NCBI GenBank assembly: GCA_031216445.1
Contig: CM062199.1
Coordinates: forward strand, 2,428,501-2,492,500
DNA length: 64,000 nucleotides
Reading direction: 5' to 3'
DNA from: Lateolabrax maculatus
Lineage: Eukaryota; Chordata; Actinopteri; Acropomatiformes; Lateolabracidae
The position numbers were made by a program, and so were the translations under genes. Positions 13,601 to 28,600 of this stretch are shown here, piece by piece. The notes under the pieces are model-generated. The model saw only the letters and a list, made by a program, of their open reading frames with translations, searched no databases and had not been told where the DNA came from. Each line of letters begins with the position of its first letter. Within the stretch, counting starts at the first letter, position 1.

Positions 13601-16600
13601 TGCAGCAGCAGCACCTGTGGCACACAGCTCATGGAGGCAGTTTAGGTACTTTAAAATCCTGCACAGGGATTTAAAAATGATACTCCTTCTTGGAGTCATA
13701 ATTCTGCCAAATCTGAACATGCACACTTCATACACATGTTTTTAGATTCAGTGTGACTTAACACTTCTGACGCCTTTGTGATCTCAAATCTCAAACTTCT
13801 GAGAATCATCGTGTTTTTAAGTTTTCTCCTGTGTCAAAGTAATCCAGTGATGGCTGTCTGTACATCCATGGCTACACTGCAAACAGGAAGTCCACTAGTT
13901 AATTCAGCATACTTTAATGGCCATAATGTAAACACATAAAGGCTTAAAAGAAAAGCCTCAAGTCGTAGCCCACTGCTAACTAGGTGTCTCCATGGCAACA
14001 TTATACTTCAGTTGTATGTATTGATTTTGCCTGTGGGGGGGTGGGGGTGCAGAGTATCAAATTTGATGCAAACTTTTGGTACTTGACAGTTTTAGATACT
14101 CAGTACTATAGATGAATTTCAATCGTTCCTCCAAATGTATTGAGGTTAAATACCTATCTCCACGTCGACTAATGTGCTGAAAAATGCTTCTTTTCTTCCC
14201 GTGCAGTATATTTCTGCCTAGATGCACTTTATATTCACTTTCACTGTGACAAATAACATTTCCAGCAGAACAAGCAGACAGAAAGAAAGAGGCTCACAGA
14301 CAGTACTGTACTTCTCTTCATCATCTCCCTGCTGCAGGAATGCACGTCATGCACCAGTCCTTCTCCACATTTACCCACATTATCCACAGAATCTCCCTAT
14401 AGCCTCTGTTAAACACTCCACTGAAGGCTGCAAAATGAGACACGAAGGGAGAGAAGAGACGGGGGAGTCAGGGAGGGACACAGCATGTGTGTGTGTGGGA
14501 GAGTGAGTTTAAGGAGGCACGGGAGAGTGAGCAATTAGTTAAAGTAGGGAGGTACATGTGTAGGTATATGCATCTCGTTAAGGAAAATGTTTGGTTATGT
14601 TTGTTCCCGGGATTATATGTATTCAATTTATAAGCGTGTGTCAAGTCCCATAACATGTCACTATAACATATCCTCATGTTAACACCTGGTGGAAAAATGT
14701 TGAAAAATGTTAAAATACTTTGGGCATTTCCATTTTCTGTTACCTTCTGTTTCTTCTTCTTAAGTACTGGTTACTTTTCATATTAAAATAAGCTTTTAAA
14801 ATAAAATGCATTGTATAAGTTTAAACCAGTGGTTCTCAACATTTTGTGTCTAATGAGTTTTTAACAGTTCCATCAAAGAGATATTTCCGCTCTAAGCTTT
14901 TCACATATTTGATTAAGTGTTTGTCCCAAAAAGGTCAAATTATCCAATATTTCACAAAAAGATTAGAGAACAGCCCAAAAAAATGAATACAGATTTGTGC
15001 AGCAGAACTTCTTTTCTCTCCCATTAATCATCTCATGACCCCTCAGATCTATCTTGTGATCCTGTGGAGTTGTATAATCTCTAGGTTGAGATCCATTCGA
15101 CTAAACTACCAAACACTATATATACATATAAACTAATGGTAGCTCTAACTCAACCAGCTACAGCAGTAACAGCATCTAAAAATGTCTATATGATAATACA
15201 CTACATCACTCACAGGCACTGTTTTTTTGCAGTATTTTTACTTCGGATAGTCTAAATACATTCCGCTGGTACGACCTCTGTACTTTTGCTTAAGTAGGAT
15301 TTATTTTCAGGACGTTTACTTTGTAATGGATATCTATGTAGAACAAAAAGTGTGATCTGTAAGATCAGATGGCCACGGTAAAATGATGATTATATATGTG
15401 TCTAGTTCTCATTGGATAAGTGACATCTTTTTTATTTAAGCCGTAAAAAAAAAACGAGCAGACTCTTCCATAAGTCAGTTAGTATTGTAAAGTTGCTTTT
15501 TCATATGCAGTCTTGAGCACCTAGTTGGCTGGTGAAGTAACAACAGCACACTCTTCCAAAAAGGCTCTCAATGACATATAGACAGCATGAGTCCTGCCTC
15601 CTTGTCACTGTGCTGCTGTAAGGAAAAAAACAATCAGTGCACTGTCTGTGAATCTGATGATGACTGACAGGTGTCGGTGCGGGAATCAGCCAGGACATTT
15701 CAGATATTAGAGTGATTATTTCTAATTCAGACGGGCAAATAGATCGAGGAGCCTTAGTGTGCCATGTCCCATTGTGATGAGCTGCTGTCATGTGTCAGTC
15801 CGTGGAAGGAAACTATTGAATGGAGAAGACGTAAAGAGATGTGAAAGGCTATTTTTAGAGTGCATAGACCACCGCTGACTCATCCAGGCATCATGCTCTG
15901 TGAATTACATTTTGATCCTGAAAATATCTCTATAAATATGTGTCCATTTTATCTGTCCTTGGCACTGAGTGATATGACTGACTCGGTACCCAGTTCAATG
16001 AAAGCCTTTAGATTTGTTCCTCTGAATACCAGGGAATGTGTGCAAGGGCTGTCTATATAGGATTAAGATTAAAATTCTGTGTATGCAAAAACACATAAAT
16101 GTGCCTACACACTCTTAAAGTCAGACATATGCATGACAGTTTTGCTTCACCACACGGCAATGAGAAGAACAGTTGAGATGAGTCAGTCATCTGGAATGTC
16201 AGTCACATTGGCAGCAGAGCAAAAGCAGCCATCTCTTGACTCTTATATACAATTATGGCAGCTCTTAGAATTCATAATACATCCACCTGACCTGCAAACC
16301 ACTATTGGCAGTAGCATCTCATCACCATCATCAATCATCAAACTTCATGAAGGTAATAACTCGGGATTATATTCAAAGAGTTTACAAACCATTTCACTAT
16401 AAAAAATGTAATGAAAAATACCTGAACAGTGAAATAAAATGATGAAACAATATAAAAGACTAGAAGGAAACATAATTAAAAAACAAATAAATTAGTGTAG
16501 AGAATAAAATCATATAAAAAGCTTTTAAATGTGCCTTTGATTGGCACATTATAGACAGCTGAGGTTTAAATAAAATACAACTTTTGTAGAAATGTCCCAG

Positions 16601-19600
16601 TGTGACCGGAGTATGATGGACTAACTCAAGTTCTCATCATTATCAGAAATGTTAAAAATATTGAACATGACTAACAGTTGTACGCTAAAGGAAGGCAGAG
16701 TGAAACAGAGGCAGGGATGCAGGGATGAGCTGCTGTGCTGTGCAGCGACGGAGACCTCTTGGCAGGGTTAACCGCAAGGTAATTGAAAACTGGTCCGTAC
16801 ATGTGACCGCTGTTTACTCGGTTCACAGCCCATTTATCTGCAGGTTTAGCTGATATTACTGAAGAAGGGCTGACTGGGCGCTTTGTGCACCTTATCACCT
16901 CTAGTGGTTGTGCTGCAGTGCACAAGTTTGAAGCCTCTTGACTGTCTGTCTGTGTGCCAGCAGATGCACATGCTGTCAGTGATTAGAATATGGCTGTAGG
17001 ACTGTACTTTAACCATTAGCATGGAATAAACACTGAGGCCTCAGTGAAAGCGCAGTTTGCTTGTGCCACCAAGGGGTGTAACAGTACACAAAGTCTATGG
17101 TTTGACAGTGGATAATTCCTGAATTACTGCAGCTTGTGTTCCTTTACAAGGCAGCCACAATGTGGCCGTGAAGAAACATTATGGCTGGGCTCAAATCCTG
17201 TAATGGACTACTTCGGTTGATGCCATTGTAGATAATGTAACATGTTTGACTGTTTCAGTTTCCAAGGACATGCATGCACTGTCTTGTCTTGTCAGTTTGA
17301 CAAGTCGCCGCACAGTTTTCGTTCCATTCTTTGTCCAGAGTCACTATAAATTACTGGGACACCATAACACCTCCCGGTGATAGATCTAAATTACATCCCA
17401 ACTCTGATTTCTTGTGTGCATTCACCATATGTGCTTTACTGTACATCCAATGGCAAACCTGACTAGAATGGTGGAACTAACAGACAACAATAACAGCCAA
17501 AACCTATTGTTTCTATTTAAAATATAAATTCCTTCACCGTGCAAACAGAAGAATATCATCTACCAAACTGAATATCCTGTACCAAATGCATTTGGACGAA
17601 TACTCGTATCTTTAGATCCCTGGATGTGACCAACTATCTAACTAACATCTGAGTGTTTGGCCTCAAGAAACTTGAAGACTGATAACACACTAATATTAGA
17701 GACATGTGGTTTGTAACAGTCAGTGAAATACATCTTATAGAGTTTACAAACTAAAAGGTGAGGGACCACTGCCTTAAAAAAAATAAGGCTGGTGTTATTC
17801 TATATGTTTCTTATTGTCAGCCAATCCCATAAAAAGACCAAAATGTGTCGTCTTTCCTTTCTGTCTTTTGCTCTCAGCTCTAAGCCCATTGGTTCCTACC
17901 AAAGACAAAAATCTCTAAAAGCTGCTCACAAACATATAGCTTCATTTTTATTTTTTATTTTAATTTTTTTTAAAGGCTCAAACAGGAGAAAGTAGCATAT
18001 TTGTTGGGGACTATTTTCAGACGTGGATTAATCCACATTTGGAGCTTTGGGGCAGCAGGACGGTGTATGTAGGATTGAGTCAAAATAAACTACGGTGTGT
18101 GTGTGTGTGTGTATGGTAACAAAGGAACATGTCACCCAGTGCAACATATATAGACAGCGGTATCAATATGAATACACTATAGGTGAGGTATGTACATTAT
18201 GTGCAGTAGTATCAGATGTATGGTATTTGACCATATTTGCACATATGGGGACTGGTTGACAAGAAGATAAATATAGAATATCACTTACCTTATACTTTCA
18301 TGTGCACTTGCAGCATTTTGAACTTGTTAGCCTTGGATGTAAAAGCAGGAATGAGGAAAAGCGATCACTAGATTGCTCTTGCAAGAATAACAAGCTCGTA
18401 CAAAGAATAGATAAGTAATGCAGCATATTTTTACCTTTAATACTGTTTCTGTTGCAGAGGCTACATAGAATTATGTCACAGTACTTCAGTAGAACGTGTA
18501 GGCCTACTATTTCTGCCACTAATTATATTTATATGTGACTGGCAGAAGCGGCATGTTTGTGTTTGTCTTTGTGTGAGAACTTGTAAACAGCTTGTAGTCC
18601 ACTCTCCAACAGAAGATGCTTGGTGCCAGCAGCACCCTCAACAGACCCTCCCCCACCTCCTTCATCTCTCCAATTATTACCACACCTGACAGACTGCTAT
18701 AATTGATTGTGCTGAAGGAATTAAGGCGGCTGCTTCTGATGCGCTAGGTGCTTAAGTTCACGTCTTCAGACACATTAATATGGAAATCCCTGTAAACTAA
18801 ATGATATTTGTCCCCCTTTTTATGCAAATGTTTTACAACCGAGCTGGTTATCACTTTGATGTTTTGCTTGGAAGAGCTTTGGTTTGGACCACATTTTCTT
18901 GGCTGGGTGTACTGCTACCAATTATGCACTGCATTCAAGATAAAGTCCCTCTAACCTTTATTACAAAGGCCTTTAATGTTGCTCTGTCGTAGGGCTTTTT
19001 CTTCATGCTTTAGTATTTAAGGAGCATTTGTGCTTTACCTAGGCTTATATAAGGCATGCTTTTTATAATAAGGTGCTTGACTATGATTTTTAATGCCCAC
19101 AATATGATCATAATTTGCAGTTTTCATTGGGTTGCTGATGAATGTTATTTGGCCAGATGCAGACATATCAGGCTGTTTTAGGGCACTGCCAAGCCCCCAG
19201 ACATACCCTTGTTTAAAGCTGCATTAATCATATTTTCATTTAAACCATGGGTAAATAAGCAACTGTTTGCGGCAAAGCTTGCCCATAACTTTAAAAAGCA
19301 ATAATATGCCAAATGTTGTGATGTTCAGCAAGTTGCCAAAAATTACATTTATACAACTTGGATACACTACCAGATTTTGTCAGAGTCGTATAGGGTCCCC
19401 AGATCCCCACATTTCCTCTTAGTTTAGTGCCAATGTTTTGAAATTCAGCGCAGTTTACAGCAGTGGTGGGAAAAAGTACAATATCCACATCCCTTACTTA
19501 AGTAAAAGTAACAATACAATATAAATATTTGTTGAATAATATAAAAATAATATAATAATATAAAAGTCAAGACCTCTACAGTACATACGTATTATAAACA

Positions 19601-22600
19601 ATATCAAAAGTACCAGTTGTAGGCAGAATTGACCATGTCAGACTTGTACTTGAGTACAGTGCTTGAATAAATTAAAGCAGACTTAACACGGCACCACAGC
19701 AACCAGAATCCGCCACCTAAACATTTCAATATGGAGAACATAATGAATACAGTGTTGTCAGGGCTGACTTATCCTATTTCTCGTCGGGAACAGAGTCAAC
19801 ACGTCTCTGAACTTAGAAGCTTAGAAGGTGACGATGTGTCAGTGTTGTGTTCACAGCTTGTCTTCACTGCGCCCAAGTGGCCAGAAAATCTTTTCCTGCA
19901 GGTCGAAAAAAAGGCATTTTTTGGCTCCACTTTGCCAACATCATCGTAGTCCTATGAAAACCATGCATCTTTCCAGAGTGTCAACTTTCCATGAGCTAAG
20001 AGAGCGTTGTGACTATGCCTTTAAAGCATAATCCAATTAGTTTTCAAAAGGTTATTTGTTTTAAGAAGTGGTAAAAATTTCCCCAACCCATAAAGGAGCA
20101 CATCATCCTTCGGTGTATCTAAAAAACTATCACCTAAATTGGAGGTACATGGTTTTCACTGGATGACTATGATATGTCCTAGAGGTTTGTTTTTCTATAT
20201 TTCTCTCACCCACTCTCAATATTTCGGACCATTACTGCTCATGGAGATGCCGCATCCCACTCATCCCAATCTCGAAACCTTGTTTTCTGTTAACAATTTG
20301 TCTTCCACATCCCATTAGGAAATGTAGGCCTTGTATTCAGTCTACACCTGAAGCTAAGTATAAATCCAACACTAATACACTTGCTCAACAATTTAATAAC
20401 CTTTTACATGATTTGAACTGAAAATAAGCCCATTAAAAACACAGCTGATGATGCAGTGGGAATTAATAGTAGATAAAAATGTTACTGATCTTGTTGTTAA
20501 CTCCAGACACCAAAATGGTGAAGTTATCTTTATTCCAAAATTGTGTTACAGGATACCATGGGTTATTTCTTTTGTTCATTAGCTTACTAGATTTTAGTAG
20601 AGGCAGGAATCAGCTGTGAGTGTGTTGGTATCTATAAGGGGTTCAAAGGTCCAGCATTTCAGGTGTGCATGAAATCCTCTGATGATTTCTGGTACTCCTT
20701 TTCCTGTGTTGGATGTTAGCATTTCTTTGGAGCTTTGCGAACTAGATGGATCCCAGTGCAAAGCCACAGAGGACTTTACAGATCACCACACCGTCTAATT
20801 TTGTGACCTATTAATTTTATTTTATTCAGCTCATTACCCACCCTCCTTGGGGTAATTGTAAATTCAGCTGTTAATCACAATTACCTTATGTTGTCATAAA
20901 GTTTTATGATGCCACAGACTTAACTGAAACACGGATTCTTCATCTCTCGTACAAAGACGCAGTTAAACTTATAGTTGCATAAAGTAAAAAGCAATGTAGA
21001 AGAAAAGACCCTGGAGACTGTTTGACTGTGTGTAGGTGAACATGATGCAGATCTGCAGTGTGGAGGTTCAGCAGGCTGGTGTGAATGTGTAGAGCAGGGA
21101 TTGGCTAGGTTTTATCTTGATGGGATGGTTTGACAGGTACTGCATCACATTAAAGGCCTTACCAATCTTCCCTGTCACATCCAGCAGGAGGCTCACAGAT
21201 AGGGCGAAACCCCCACCCCCACCTCCCACCCCCCTCTCGTTTTCTCTCCTCTCACCCACGTTGATACACAACATATTGAATTTTCTCCCAACTTTCAAAG
21301 ACAAAATAAAGACATGAAAGTACATGAGCAAGATCATTTACTCGCAGACAAAGTAAAGACATAGACCTCAAGGCCACCCACAGTACTGCTGACAATGTGA
21401 CTGTACAGTAAATAATAGGAGTATCACCAGACAGAATAAATATAAAACACATATGTTCAATATTAGTAGTGGATTGCTACAACATCCCAATTAAGATTCT
21501 AATAAATTAAATAATCGATCAAAATTGGCTTAAAATCTCTAGTACACATACGTAATTCAGGTCACCTATAATCCCACGATTTTGTCTCTTAATGGTGGTG
21601 TATAATGAACATCGTTGACACTGTGCTGTTGTCTGATGGTTAGGTGGAGTCCACCCAGAGTATGATCAGGATCCTGGGACTGTCAGCCACCCTGCCCAAC
21701 TATCTGGATGTGGCCGCCTTCCTGCATGTCAACCCCTATATCGGCCTCTTTTTCTTCGACAGTCGCTTCAGGCCGGTGCCCCTTGGACAGACGTTTGTTG
21801 GCATCAAAGCCACAAGCAAGGTAAACAAACATGAATGTGAATGCAACTTTTACATGCCCGGGTGGTTTTGTTGTTCAAGGGAGATACATGCATACAATAT
21901 ATGTATAACACCTTTATATAGTTTGTCCAAAAGAAAGCACAGTCTCTCTCTTTTTTTGTTTTGTTTTTTACCTGTAAAATGTCTCACTGTAGATACAGAA
22001 TTTTGGTCACAATAAACATATATTTATATGGTTATAACCAAATAATTATTGAGCCCATAATTAGTGCAGCATGTACAATATGATATTACAATATGGACAG
22101 TATGTAGGTTACAACTGTATGTACCTGTGATTCATTAGTTTCATTACAGGGTTAAAACATTGCAGTAATCTGTTAAATCAAATAGTTTATTGTGATGTTT
22201 GTGTCCTGTTCAGATCCAGCAGCTTCATGACATGGAGGAAGTCTGTTACAACAAAGTTCTGGAGCAGGTTAAAGCCGGTCATCAGGTAAGGGCTCCTCTA
22301 TGTGTTTGAACCCTACAAGAATGAACCCACGTTTACATATTATACACATATACACATACTGTTTTCCTGTGAGTGGATACAAAAGAATATAATGTACATT
22401 CAGAAGAATATTCACTACCTTTAAATGTCATAATTTGTATTCCTACAAAGGTTTATGGTTTACCCCATAAACCTTTTGCCACTCACATCACAGGTCTGGT
22501 GTTGTGGTCATCTGAGCTGTTCTGTGTCATTAGCAGGCTGCCATAATTTAAAGCAGTTGATAAACCACATGGTGTCTCAAATATTTCCTGGAGTCAAGGG

Positions 22601-25600
22601 GTGCCTGTTAGAGAGTAAATGAGTATCTTGGCTACAATCATTGACTGAGCAATTCTCATTTCCCTGAAAATGTTCTCATTGAAACCAGCATTTCCCAGGT
22701 ATTCTAGTCACGGTGACCTTGCCTTATTAATGAGGGGGGTCTGAATTTCCCTCCTGAACATAACAACAAATAATTCTACAAGAATTTTACAAGCATTCAG
22801 TCTGATTATTTTTCCCCAATCATCCCCACCATACACCCTCCAATGTTTGGACCAGGACAACTTAAAAAGTCACTGCTGTAGTGTTTGTGTAGCATCAGAA
22901 TACAGTTCTTCTTTAGTACAACTCCCGTTTCCCTTGAACGTATTTCTCTGAACTTTTTCATGAATAGGAACTCCTGCAGTAAATATTTTTGTGAACCTTT
23001 TGGAACGAACACCTGCTATCTGAAGTCTCTGAAGTCCTTATCTCCCCCAGTGTTACCCTCCCCTTCCTTCCCCCCATCCGCCAACCACCCCCCTCCACTC
23101 ATTCTGCTTCCACTCTACAGCCTCAGAAGGCCTGTTGGGAACACGAGAGTTGTGAATTCAGACTTTACCGTTTAGCTCCCATCTGCTGCAGGAGTTGAGC
23201 TCCCTATTGAGCATGGTTGTTATCCCGTCTGCATCATTTTATTGCAAGTGCACACACACATACACACATGCTTTTACTTTTTACTTTTTTTCCCGTTCTC
23301 TCTTGCTCATTATCTCCCTCAGAGACACACTTAATATGATTCTTGCTGTGGCCCTTGAGAACTTGTAAACCAACTTAATTCTACTGCACCACTGACAACT
23401 TTCTTTTATCTCCATGGTTCAAACAATACAATGGTCCTGTCCGGCTCATAGGTTGAGGCCACCGAGGCTGCAGCTCAGCTGGGGAGGCCTCTTCTCCCCT
23501 CAATATTAAATTGTCAAGAAGTGGCTGTGACATATATTAATTTCATCTGGGAGGATCTGATGGATGAAATTTCTTTTATGATTTTCCCACCGCCCTCCTG
23601 GTGGGAAGCATGCTGCCAGAAAGAAGTTTAATAAGATGAGAAGCCGGTGTTTACTGCCGACAATGCTTCCACACAGCTCAGTGGTGCTGATAAAACACCT
23701 TCAACAAATAACGTTTGCTGCAGAAGTCTCTTCGGACCCACTGTGTTTGGAGCATACACACAGCTGGATGCTGCATGTGTGTGCAGTCATGCATATTTCC
23801 CTACTAAAAAGTTACACAATATAAAACGTATAAAACAGTGTCAACAGGGTCTTTCATGGCTAGTTACAGGCAAATTAAGGAATTGTAACATCAAAGCAGG
23901 GGCTTTTTTATCATATTTTCAATATTTTGTAGTACCTACCATACCTAAATAAAGAATCAAAAAGCTCACATTATATTAAAGGATAAGTTCTCTGGTTACT
24001 ATAGAATTTGTCCCACAGGAGGAATGATTACAGAAAGCAAAACTTGTTTCAACATTCATATGGGCACCTGAATACTGTTTTAAGATAGATTTGTATAATT
24101 GTGAACCTATAAGGCAAACAACCTGCTTAGTGCACATAAAGGGGTATACACATAAAACGTCACAAATTAAAGGAAAATCCTGAATAAGTGAGTGAAGAAA
24201 CATGATGAATGCAGATGTTTCCATACATGTCACAGGACTCACTGGATGGTTTGATGAGTATGAAACTAAATGAGGGAATGAGTCCAAGCAAAGAAACGCT
24301 GATACTGTTTTATAGGCTTGTGGTGGAACAACATCTTACTAAGATACTTTATGTTGTGTTTTACTTTTGTTTGTCACCCACTAAAACAAGGTTTTCTGGT
24401 CTGATCATTGAAGTTCCAATATGATTACATATGTGGAGGGTTTAAGTCTACAGTCTACAACTGTCTCTTGACATTGAAATGTTGTGTTGATGTTTTTGAC
24501 CTCCTCACCTTGTATCTTTTTGTGTCTCAGGTGATGGTGTTTGTCCACGCTCGTAATGCCACAGTGAGGACGGCCATGGGGCTAATCGAGATGGCGAAGA
24601 ACCATGGAGAAATATGCTTCTTTCAGCCAGACCAAGGTCCAGACTATGGCCAGTGTGACAAACAGGTAGAAAAGCTTTGAACGATCAATATATAATTTCA
24701 GCTTCTTAACAGTGTTTAGCAAGATTGTTCTCCTCATCTGCAAAGTGAGATAGTAATATTGATAAATTCTTTATTCTGTCAGTCTTCATACTAGGCTTTA
24801 ACCACATATCTGTATGTATATGATTCAAAACAGTACAGTAAGCACCGTCAGGGTATCTGATGGGGTATTTTGGGTTTCCTAGATAGCCATTTCAGCATTT
24901 TCCAAGCCTAAAAGTTCAAGTGCTTGGGCAAAACCTAACAGAGGTTAAGTTGTGTGATGCTGCAAACAAGATTGCACAAGCAAAAAAGAGACAAAAACAT
25001 AGTTAGACATTTTAGAATCTGTGAAATTTTAGTCAACTTTAGCGAACTCCGCTGTGTCACGGGGGTCCCATACACAATATAAAAATAAAAAATAAAAGCC
25101 ACACAATAAAACATAATGTAATATTTTTAGGTAGGAAATACAAAGAGTTCAAATTAGTTTAATTTCCATTTATTTATTTTTTTATTCAGATAGAGTTTCT
25201 GGGACTAACCTGCTCCACATTTTTACACTACTGCACATTTATACTGAGAGCCACATAGTATCATAGTTGTGGGAATTGAATCGGCAAAGCCAAAGAGAAC
25301 AAGCCTGACAACAGAAATGAGATCACGGGATTTCCTGATTCACAGCTCATCGTTACTGTAACTCTATAAAACACAGTTTTGGTACTATATTGCACGTATG
25401 CGCAGGCATGGTTGTGCGAGTAATTAATGGTCTCTGTGCTGTGAGAGTACACAGAGGTGGAGCTATATTCTCCCTCAGAGGATGGTCAGTCAGACTCCAA
25501 CTTCCATATTTAAATCTCCTGCAACAGAAGGCAGAGTGATAAATTTAGTAACCTTTTCCTTCGTTCCCTGGGGCTGAGGCAAGATTGATGTGCCTCTAAT

Positions 25601-28600
25601 CTTCCCTCTATTTAAATAGGATATGTATACAAATCAGATCACTTTTCATGCTTTCTAAAAATGGAAATAGAGACAACAGTTCTGTTGGGGGACTAAAAAT
25701 GGTGCGTTGTGGCCAGAGTAGTCTTTGAAACAGTACTTTAAAAGCAATTGGACGACTGTTCCTACAGTATACAGTATGAATTAATCTTGTTGTATATGCA
25801 CTAACTGTATAATTTACTCCTAGCCCTTCTGCCTGTGTCCCAACATAATGAGTATTATCCACTCCATTAGTCCGTCTTTTGAGTGTTTGTCGGTCTGTCC
25901 TGCTGTGGCGAAGGAAGAGGCATCAGGCTGATTCCACTCTAAGCCCACACAGAGATAATGCACTGCCTATTTGCACTCTGGAAATTGCCCCACATTAATA
26001 TTTATAGGTGTTTTTTAATCTCTAATATGCATATGCAGTGAAATAAAGCACCTCTTAGGTCAGTCATATAATTTAGCGTTTATTTATCCAGCTTTAAAAG
26101 TCAGAAGTGATTCCACTATATTTTTCTCTCTCCTAATGTTATTTAATTGGCTTAATCTCGGGGGTTGGAGAGGCTGTCAATCAGGCTTAGATATCTTAAT
26201 GCACCCACTCGAATCAATTCTTGTTAAATACAGTTTTTGGCGAGCCAATGATTATAAAGTGTAGTTGAGTAAAATTATGAAAACATTCGGAAAACACTCT
26301 CCAAAATGGCATTTTACACAACAGTCCTACGGTCCTGCCTTTTGATCATATGTGTACACATCTGAAAAGTGTATCACGAAACAAATTGTGTGTGGGTGTG
26401 AGAGGGTAACAGTTAAAACCCCTAATTTTTGGGTTGTAATACCTCTGTCATATACAATTAGCATTAGAACACAGAGGGAGCACTGCTTAGGTATTGCTGG
26501 TGATTGATTAGATGCGCTAAAGTCAGCACAAAGCCAGCGCGGGGCCCAGCCCATGGCCTTATTTAAGCTTCGTAACTCTGCGGGAGAGAACTGATACACA
26601 GGCCACTCATGCAGGAAAAGTTTACTTATTAAGCACAATTACATCATGTTATAACATTGTTTTTTTTTTTATTATTGCAAGGGGGTCTGCTCATTAAAAG
26701 AAAACCCGGTGCAGTGCATGTGCAACGAATTAGAATTAGCAAATTAGTTTGGTAAGAAACGTAATGCCCCACTTTTTTTATTCTAATACACATGATGGGG
26801 ACATTCTGTTTAAACTCTGTAATGTCAGTGTGATTACTGGAAATGAACCAGTAGCACATTACAACTGTTTCCCTAGTAGGAGCAAATTGTGTTTGTGATG
26901 CATGTTGAACTGCACATTTAAACGACTATTGTTGCTTCACCTTGAAATGCTTGAGGAGGAAAACATTTAAAAAAGCAAAAAGGAACCCTAGAAAAAAAAA
27001 AAGTCCATGTCGATTAATCAATAAAATGTCAGAGAATGTATGTTTTGTCCAATCAATAGTACAAAACCGAAAGATATTCAGTTTACTATCACATAAGACA
27101 AAGAAAAGCAAAACAAAGAAATCCTCAACTGAGAAGCTGGACTGAGTCAACGATCAATTGATGATTACTCAATTATCAAAATAGGTGACAATTAATTTTC
27201 TGTCAGATCAAACAAAGTGTTTCATGTCTACTAGAAAATAATTACTGAATAATCACTGATTCCTGTGTCTGTTTTAATGGTTAATTCCAGTAAAAAATTC
27301 CAGCAGATTATTTTATATGTAACTGTGTAGTGATCCTACTAAAAAGTATTTGTATGATAAGTAAAAGCCTGGTATAACTTCTTCCTCGGTGCCATAAAGT
27401 TCCAGTGATGTCCAAAACTAAACTAATCAATTAGGCACTGCTGCACTGGGGGACATGACTCCAGGTTTGTGCCGAGTCAGACATCTTAAAGGAGACATTA
27501 CATTACTGATATTATTCTATATTTTTGTTATTGTCAACCAATCCTAAACTAACACTGCTTTAACCCGTCTCTCAAGGCTTTCTGATTCCTACTGAAGACA
27601 TACACATACATTTCGTTTTCTAAAAGGCTCCAATGTAATACTCAAACAGGGGGACATGGTGGTATTAAAACAGCTAAAGCTACAGATATGAATCAGAATG
27701 AACGTGGATTACAGGCTACAAATGTTTACGATCTCTTTGTAGATGTACTGTAGCAAAATAACTGTGAGGGTGCAAAGCATATCATAATGCCCCGACCTGT
27801 CTGCAGGGAACCTCTGCCAGAAGCTCTCCCTAGTGAGTATTGTATTTGAGAGCCCGTTTGACTTTCATTTGCTCCAACTCTGACAATCCAGCCTCTACCT
27901 TCCTCTCCCTTCTCTTCCCTTCACCTCCTCCCCCCGTCTCCCTCGTTTTTTAATATCCAGTTCTCCGAGATGAACCCATGTGATTGGTTCCAGAGGAGAG
28001 AGGATCTCTACTGTGGAGGTTAAGAGACACCTTGTGGTCCCAAGAGTCCATTACACCGATCATATTACAGACCTATCGTGGGTTATTGAGGGCTGTGAAG
28101 GAATACTTTAGCACTGACTTATCATTTCAGCAGTAGGCATTCATGGCACGGTGTGTGAAAGATTTGTCTGTTAAAGTAGGGATGCATATTACAGAGATAG
28201 ACAGTACAGATGTACTGATACACCTTCACTTTTTTCTTGTAAGGACGTCTTTCTCTTTAAACTCTCCATCTCTGTGGTCTTTTAGATGTGCAGCTTTCAT
28301 GTCATTTTGTTTGACAAGATACGCCGATGCAGACGCAGCGATGCCTCCAGGGACTCCATAGCAACACCGGAGTAGGCTCATTAATGTCTCTGTTTGCTTT
28401 CACTGGTGCTATTTTTATTTTTAAGTCTAGTCCACCGCCGGTCCTTTCATTGTGTCAGATCCTTGACAACCTGTCACCGTGCCAAACCAGCTCCCCACTA
28501 CACTGATCAACAACAATGAGCTGCAACTCAAAGGCTGGAGGAAAATAGCAATGACACAATAGAGTGACAAACACACATATCACAAAAATGTCTGCTTTAA

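Larger units (their letters stand above)
13081..21643 (+). other. ascc3 intron B-C, 8.6 kb
   Basis: Contains a CAGGGCTGGGCA-type repeat end (13409), a hAT-like MITE (14827-15098), two copies of the TTACTTAAG-type repeat (15230, 19460), a candidate regulatory block (15640-15790), a dispersed-repeat copy (17770-18150) with a short TG run near 18100, and a quiet GC-richer stretch at 18600-18800. No exon seen. Confidence 0.65.
22286..24530 (+). other. ascc3 intron D-E, 2.2 kb
   Basis: Holds a perfect 12-bp hairpin (22447-22476), a nuclear-receptor-like site (22704-22722) and a short TTAA-headed repeat (23976-24112). The rest is unremarkable AT-rich sequence. Confidence 0.65.

Noticed and set aside
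20040..20200. Possible further dispersed repeat (GGTACATGGTTTTCACTGG)
   Set aside because: It looks like a common fish repeat word, but no second copy in the window and no ends could be defined.
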